Shown here piece after piece: positions 58,049 through 64,000 of a DNA stretch of 64,000 nucleotides (position 1 is the stretch's first letter; each line of letters starts with the position of its first letter). The stretch comes from Pyrenophora tritici-repentis (Eukaryota; Ascomycota; Dothideomycetes; Pleosporales; Pleosporaceae): assembly GCF_003171515.1 (NCBI RefSeq), contig NC_089394.1:2852001-2916000 (forward strand), written 5' to 3'. Made by a program: the position numbers and the translations under genes. Under the pieces are notes generated by a model, which saw only the letters and a list, made by a program, of their open reading frames with translations, had not been told where the DNA came from and searched no databases.

Positions 58049-58389
58049 GATTAAAGTATTGCTATTTCCTAAAAGACATGCAACAATGGGAAGTAAAGAA
58101 AAGGGTAACCAGCTGCTTGTTAGTCGTGATCGTGGTAGTGACGGATGTATGTAATGCACAATGGGTGAGATGGCAGCTAAGTTGTCCCGTGTTTGGCGCT
58201 GTTTACGCTAAGGGTCGTCAACCCAGCAACGAGATGCATGAAGCTCGTGTTTGGCCCTTGGCAGGGATCCACAAAGAACACCGTCCTTATCGATACCAAG
58301 GGCCGTGTCCGATCCTCGCCGCCCGCCGCCACTCGTCATAGTCAAGACGGGATGCATTTTAGACGATAACCTGTATCTTTGCCACTAGC
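58049..58389. promoter_or_regulatory. Bidirectional promoter, NIMA kinase and ankyrin-BTB genes
   Basis: Only 341 bp separate two divergent start codons, so the genes must share upstream sequence. No known motif stands out. Confidence 0.6.
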
Positions 58390-60397
58390 ATGGACGTCAA
58401 GAAAAAGTACGAGATTGAGGCTGCCCTTGCGACCGAGGCCCAGGCCATCTCCGCCGGCCAGCTCAAGGAAGAGAATCCGCTCGATGTGAGCGAGGATTTC
58501 AGCCTGTTTTGCGAAGCATGTCGGCGTGGAGATCTCAAGGTGTGCCAGGAGATGATCTCGACGGGTGTAAACATCAATGCCAGGGATAAGTTTGATTATA
58601 CCCCACTGATCCTGGTAAGCCCTGCGCCGCTACCAAGATTCAATCACAACATATTGACCGTCCAAGGCTAGTCTATGCGGTCACTACGAAGTCATTCGCT
58701 TGCTGCTCGAGAACGGGGCATTGTGCGAGCGAGATACCTTCCAGGGCGAGCGATGTCTCTACAATGCCCTCAACGACCGAATACGGAACCTCCTGCTATC
58801 CTACGACTACGCCAAATCGTCGAATCCGCTGCAGCCGCTGGCGGCACACATCACATCACTGCTCACGCGCACTGAGCCCAAGACGACAGATATCACTATC
58901 GAGGCATACGGCCAGGAGTTTCACTTGCACAAGTTCCTCCTCGCCGCGCGGTCGCCATACTTTGCGAAGAAGCTCGATGCCGCACCGAACACAACGGTAT
59001 GGAAACTACCGGATACCATACCCGCCGAGTCGCTGGGCGTAGCACTGCAATATCTATACTTTCAGGAAGTTTCGATACGGAGAGCGCTATTTGGGCTAAG
59101 CGATGAGCACGAGCTGGTAGTGCTCAACGGCATTGATAAGATAGGCAAGCAGCTGGAAATGGAACGCCTCTTCGAAGATATCACTGAAGTTTCAGACCGC
59201 CGGTTGTTGCGACAACGACGAGCCGACGAACTAGAGCGCGGTCGAGACCAACTAGAAAGCTGGTTCAAGAACAACGTCCTTCGACATAAACGCGTTGTTG
59301 ACACGGCCAAAGTAGACAACATACAGTGGGATCGGCAAAACTCGATATTCGCCGACATACTACTACGGGCAGATGACGATGAGGATCATCAAGGGCCCAA
59401 TGACACAGACCGGTCACCAGCCCCGGCAGAGAAGTCCACACCACCAGTGCGGAATGCACCAGGTCCTCTCCTGGGCATACCAGTTGGCGCGGGTAGAACC
59501 CGCTCACGCTCGCCGTCGCGACAACGCACACCGCGCAAGTCGACTATATTCCCTGCGCATCGCGCCATGCTACTACGCTCGGAATACTTCTTGACAATGT
59601 TCAGCTCGCAATTCAAAGAAGCGCAAGATACACCACATCTACAAATCGTAACCATTGACTGCTCTCCAGCGGTTCTGGAGACCATACTAACATTCATGTA
59701 CACGGAGCGTGCAGACTTCGGTCTTGACATTGCCATTGACGTACTTTTTGCGGCAGACCAGCTCTTCATTGAGAAGTTGAAGCAACGTGCAGCCATCATC
59801 ATCTCCGCCCTGGGTAACGGTGCAACTTCCGCGGTCGAGTCGGATAACCCACGTGGCGCTACCGATGCAGATGAGCCTGTTGACATCTACGAGGTCATTC
59901 GAGCCGGTTGGGATACGCGGGTGCAGCGACTGGAAGAATTCGCTGCCCGATACATTGCGTATCGCTTAGAGAATTATATTGATCAGCCCGAGTTTGCAGA
60001 ACTAGTTCAGGAGTCTGCGAATCGCGTCAAGGCTCGTCAAGAGACTGATACTGTTGAACTAGTCGACGATATCCGCTATTACCTCTCTGAACGCTTCAGG
60101 CTTCGCTTTGAGGATAGTGGATTAGACGAAATGATGGACGAAAATGCGGCGATCAAGGCCACTGCCGAGGAGGATTTAGCAGAGGCAATGGGCGACGTCG
60201 CGTTGGAAGACGGTAGACCGGAGAAGCCGACGCAAGAAGAAAACTTCATCCCGATAGAACAGCACATTGCTGCTGGTGTCATTAGAAACTTAGACGGCGA
60301 AGAGGTTGGTGACGAATTTGCGCAGGACGCTATGAACTATCAAATCTTGCTGGGAAAGATTGATACATTGCTAGAGAGGCTAAACCTAGACGCTTAG
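58390..60397 (+). CDS. Ankyrin-repeat and double BTB/POZ protein (ABTB1/YIL001W-like)
   Basis: Two exons, 58390-58614 and 58667-60397 (52-bp intron), 651 aa. Ankyrin repeats at about residues 37-105 are joined across the splice (FSLFCEACRRGDLKVCQEMI, then YTPLILASLCGHYEVIRLLL). The first BTB domain follows (TTDITIEAYGQEFHLHKFLL, AARSPYFAKKL), then a charged helical region with an Arg/Ser-rich linker (GRTRSRSPSRQRTPRKS). The second BTB domain has PAHRAMLLRSEYFLTMFSSQ and VLETILTFMYTERADFGLDI. The C-terminus is acidic. The architecture matches human ABTB1/BPOZ and yeast YIL001W; such proteins are proposed substrate adaptors for Cullin-3 ubiquitin ligase and elongation-factor handling. Confidence 0.9.
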
Positions 60398-60796
60398 AAG
60401 ATAGCCTAGACTTTTTTTTGCATCTAAACTCATCCGACGCCATACGCATCAAAAGTCAGTGTTTTGGAACTGAAAAATCCTTGAAGTAGTGCTTGCCGTT
60501 CGGAAATAATGCTTGCCGATATAGCAATCGCATTGTTGTGGTGACATCACCAGGGTGGGGTAGCTTCATCGAGCAGCTTCCCCACCAAACGGCCATTGAC
60601 AGCTGGACGGCTTCTGCCATAGCTTATAATGCGCGCCATTTCTCGATCAACTTCACTTTTTCAAACTCCAACTTATCGAATCTTATCCCGGAATCTCCAA
60701 CGGTCTCCAATTGCTGCATCAAGACTTGTCCCCACTTACCACAGAGCAAGCACGCGTCAACAAGCCCCGCTCGCACTCCGACAACAAATCGCAAAC
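60398..60796. other. Intergenic, promoter of dienelactone hydrolase gene
   Basis: A T-rich run (60411-60418) follows the BTB gene stop. No other gene is supported in this 399-bp gap. Confidence 0.5.
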
Positions 60797-61646
60797 ATGT
60801 CCACCGAATCTACACAGTCAAAGGCATGCTGCAACACTCCTGCTGTTGTCGCCAAGGGTTACCAGCCAAAGGGTGACTACATTGAAGTCGACGGCCTGAA
60901 GACGTGTATGTGCTTTGGTGTAACTACTCCTCTGCTGCAACTAACACCACTCCAGACACAACTGGTCCTAAAGATGCAAAGCAGGGAATACTTGTAGTTT
61001 ATGATATCTTTGGTTACTTCAACCAGACATTGCAGGGTGCCGATATCCTCGCCTACACTGATGACCAAAAGTATCAAGTCTTCATGCCCGACTTCTTCGA
61101 GGGCGAACCAGCAGACATCTCCTGGATGCCGCCGGACACCAAGGAAAAGGAGCAAAAGATGGGCGAATTCTTCAAGACGAAAGCTGCACCACCAAAGACT
61201 CTACCCAGGATCCCAAAGATTGTCGATGAATTGAGCCAGAAGAACGGCATTGAGAAGTGGGCCATCATCGGCTTCTGCTGGGGCGGCAAGGTAAGATTCA
61301 ATATTTGAGAAACCTGGATCTCTCTGACAATATCTAGATTGTCAACCTTTCCTCAATGGAGGGCACCAAATTCAAGGTTGCAGCTGCTTGTCACCCAGCC
61401 ATGGTCGCCGGCGACGACGCTCCCGGCATCACCATCCCCTACATCATGCTCCCATCTGGCGATGAGAGCAAAGATGACGTCAAGAAGTGGCAGGACGGTA
61501 TCAAGGTCCCTCACGTTGTGGAATGGTTCCCAGACCAAATCCACGGTTGGATGGCAGCCCGCAGCGACCTTGAGCAGGAGAAAGTCAAGAGCGCTTACGA
61601 AAAGGGATACAAGATGGTCTTGGACTTTTTCAAGAAGCACATGTGA
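60797..61646 (+). CDS. Dienelactone hydrolase family protein
   Basis: Three exons: 60797-60905, 60956-61290 and 61338-61646, 250 aa; introns of 50 and 47 bp. Alpha/beta-hydrolase fold with the dienelactone hydrolase nucleophile Cys in the elbow WAIIGFCWGGK, a catalytic His in DQIHGWMAARSD and an acid probably near PSGDESKDD. Early strand segments QGILVVYDIFGYF and VFMPDFFEGEPADISWMPPD are typical. There is no signal peptide, so it is likely cytosolic. Bacterial homologues open dienelactones in chloroaromatic breakdown; fungal members of this AIM2-like group have no firmly assigned substrate. The first intron was placed using the frame of the conserved TGPKDA segment. Confidence 0.9.
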
Positions 61647-62443
61647 GTTTATGCGGGGATGACGAGGGTTACTAGATAAGACGCTGAGTTTGCTAGGGGT
61701 GATGGAGCAAAACTTTAATTTAGTGTGTATATAAGAAAGAATGCGAAGAAACAAAGTTTAAATATGCTACATGCCAAGCTTGAAAAACATGTCGTGTCGT
61801 GGTCCGCGTCTTGGAAAGTAAGCTGTATACGTACCCAGCATACGTACGTTAGACGCCCCTCACAGACGATCAATCTCACCTCCGCTGCCTCAAATTCAAA
61901 CATTTTCTTTTTCGCCAAGGAATACGTGGCGCGCGCCGATTATATCGCATCTATAAATAAACAAATTTTCAAAGAAAATGATGGAACATGTTCGTCAATC
62001 TGGCATTGTTGCAAGTTAATCCCCGCGAACCAGATGCCCTCGCTTCGCCGGCATCTGCCTTCTCCATAGTCGGCAGCGAAGCGAGCACAGCCACATCGAC
62101 AGGACTGGGACACACTTTTGCTGCCAGCTGCCGCTTGCTGTTTGCTGTTGGTTGACCCACTTGGGATGGGTGTGTGACGGATCTTTTCTTTTTTAGGGTT
62201 GGTTTGGGAAGAGCGGTTTGTAATGTACGTATGGTAATGTTTGTAATTTAATCTTCTACGATACCTATTCCAAAATACAGTTAAAAAGACCGTTAAATCT
62301 CGAGTTATATAGAAATGTAGTATATAATTAAAGGCGTATGTGGGTATTATAGAGTCGTGCCTATGCACCATCAGTCCGATTTTTTTCTTGTCCTCGACAT
62401 CGCAAAACTCATCGTCGCCGCCGCATGGCCTCCCGCATTCTTA
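61647..62443. other. Intergenic, no gene recognised
   Basis: Contains 3' flanks of the convergent dienelactone hydrolase and HET genes. TA-rich stretches at about 62230-62340 lack any gene. Confidence 0.5.
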
Positions 62444-64000
62444 TCAGTCCGTTTGACTGATAACATGCACTTCTGTAGTATTAGTCCTCGTGGACGTCTT
62501 CTTAAACGCAATCAGGTCAGGCCTCCCAACATCAGTCCAATCCGCCACGGCAAATTCATACAAGCCGTTGTTCAGGAATAGCGGCGTTTCTGCACGCAAG
62601 ATGAAATCCTTGTACTTTGATGCGCCTGATAGCACGTGTACTTCGGCGCATCGACTCCTGGTCCCGCTCTTCTTGACGGCTACTATATCTGGGCGTCCGT
62701 CTCCGTTTCAGTCAGTGACGAGGAAGTCAAAGTCGGCATTTGCTGTATCCAGGTTAATTTCGGCGTGGAGGATGATGGACTGGAAGTTATCGTTGCCGCG
62801 CAGGACGTAGACTTCAGGCGGGTTTGATTCTTTGTTGATGGCAAACAAGTCGGACTGCTCGCCAGTGGCCCATTTTCCCATGCCGAATGTCCACGTGTTA
62901 TCCGTCTGTTCAAGTTTCTTACCAGTCTGCAGCAGGATATGTTGGAAATTTGAAGCTCCAGAGAGTATGTAGACTTCAGTACTGTTTGTGGTCGTGTGGG
63001 ATTTCTTGATGACGACAAGATCTAGTGTGTCGTCACCATTCCAGTCTGTGAGAGTGAAATCCAATTGTTTGGTCCAGCTGAGCAAGGGCGTAAAGTCTGT
63101 TGTTGCGATTCGGAGAAGGAAGATTTGGCAATTTCCAGCTCCATGAACGACGTTGACTTCGATATTCTCATCGCGGGTACCCGTCTCGCTTACCGCGATT
63201 AAGTCTGGCGGCCCTTCTTTACTTGAGTCACCCATGACGAGACTGAATTGGTTGCCTGCCTCTTGCAGCATTGTGCCGATCTGCAAGACGAACTTGAAGT
63301 GGTTACGTTTGAGGACAATTTCTTCTAGTCTGTGGCCTCGGCCATTTCCTTGGAGTCTCCTTATCTTTCTGCGTAGTCGATCGACAGCCTTTTCCTTGCC
63401 TTCTCCGTATAGAAGTGTCATTTCAATGTCGAAAATGCCCATTATAGAGTAGGCCATATCCTCGCCTCGTTTTGTCTCGCGTCCCTGTACCCAACGCATA
63501 CGTTCGTCAATACTGAATTGCGACAAAGTTCTTTCCTGGAGCTGGAGAGCTTCAGTAGGTATGCGAGTGATTTTGGCGATTTCCTGCGCACGGGATGATT
63601 TGCTCCCAAGCCATTTGCCGTCTGCAGAATAGAATTCGACGCATTTCGGAGCAATGAGCTCTTGGAGTGTCCATTCTCTTTTAAACCATCTGCTCGCTCG
63701 GCTGAGCTGTCAACCGACACATCAGTCAGGTATACATAACATTTCGTCGAGTCCCGGTACCATTTGAACATGCTGATGATCGCCTCCTGAAGCTCTGTGC
63801 TGCTGTCTTTGTTGATACAACAAGTATCAATCCAAAAGTAGTACAGCTTGTGAAGTGCAGCTTGCTCTGCACAGAATTGAAGTTTTCTATAGCCAATCTT
63901 GGTTGTCCCTGTTCCTTTAGTTATGTCATCGAAGGTGACTTCGTCCTTGTCTTCTCCCCAGGTGTGTGACAGGATCGCATACTCTGGCATCTCATCAAAA
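62444..64000 (-). pseudogene. HET-domain protein with C-terminal FG-GAP-like repeats (broken, 5' end outside window)
   Basis: The minus strand enters at the window edge with the HET-domain start PEYAILSHTWGEDKDEVTFD and continues with YYFWIDTCCINKDSSTELQE. At about 63686-63720 the frame shifts and roughly a dozen expected residues are missing; the other frame then continues the HET domain as SRWFKREWTLQELIAPKCVE to MGIFDIEMTLLYGEG. The C-terminal half holds about five FG-GAP/VCBS-like repeats (DWNGDDTLDLVVIKKS, KWATGEQSDLFAINKES). A TGA at 62708-62710 sits exactly where other repeats have Trp in DWNGD, a G-to-A nonsense; the same frame stays open through another repeat to 62444. HET proteins trigger fungal incompatibility cell death; this copy looks inactive. 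Confidence 0.8.

Noticed and set aside
1..64000. tRNA, rRNA or CRISPR signatures
   Set aside because: No tRNA B-box with matching stems, rRNA segment or regularly spaced repeat array was found by eye; a covariance-model scan such as tRNAscan-SE would be decisive for tRNAs.

Overview
The window is genomic DNA of a filamentous ascomycete, most likely a plant-associated Dothideomycete of the order Pleosporales. Reasons: short GT-AG introns of about 47-60 bp with CTAAC/CTAAT branch sites in most genes; fungal-only families (Zn2Cys6 regulator, HET-domain gene, TmpA-type membrane flavoprotein, DUF1996 protein, Bim1/X325-like copper protein); hAT and Tc1/mariner elements, the older ones with C-to-T/G-to-A decay as expected from repeat-induced point mutation. 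The species assignment is inference. No tRNA, rRNA or CRISPR was seen.

Layout. 1-6.8 kb is nested transposon territory: a small hAT-dimerisation gene, a G-rich minisatellite, a decayed Tc1/mariner fragment, and a complete hAT element (2482-6434) with an intact 892-aa transposase, terminal inverted repeats and an 8-bp target duplication. An SDR gene follows (6890-7879). 7.9-14.8 kb is gene-poor and holds a tandem pair of small cysteine-rich secreted-protein genes (one with a nonsense codon in the signal peptide) and a 128-bp MITE sharing the hAT ends. 14.9-45.7 kb is ordinary gene space: TmpA-like flavoprotein, 2-methylcitrate dehydratase, WASP/Las17, a Zn2Cys6 factor, an interrupted hypothetical gene, an MFS transporter, a large ferric-reductase-type oxidoreductase, a BLOC-1 CNL1 subunit, a DUF1996 protein, exosome Rrp43 and an AIF/AMID-like oxidoreductase. 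NAC-beta (46.6-47.5 kb) appears to contain a one-nucleotide exon.

The most interesting block is 48.1-53.3 kb: a Bim1/X325-like copper protein with an N-terminal histidine after signal cleavage, a CTR copper transporter, and a divergently transcribed ferric/cupric reductase with a Met/His-rich N-terminus. The pieces fit a compact surface copper-acquisition module: the reductase makes Cu(I), the Bim1-like protein binds copper at the wall, and CTR imports it. Both upstream regions carry four copies of the hexamer TGAGCA/TGCTCA, the core of fungal Mac1-type copper-starvation sites, so co-regulation is likely.

After an element with perfect 322-bp inverted repeats (53858-55009) come a NIMA-type kinase and a divergent ankyrin-BTB gene, a dienelactone hydrolase, and at the right edge a broken HET-domain/FG-GAP-repeat gene that runs off the window. 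Multi-exon models were built by hand from splice signals and frame; every model closes in frame, but none has transcript support.
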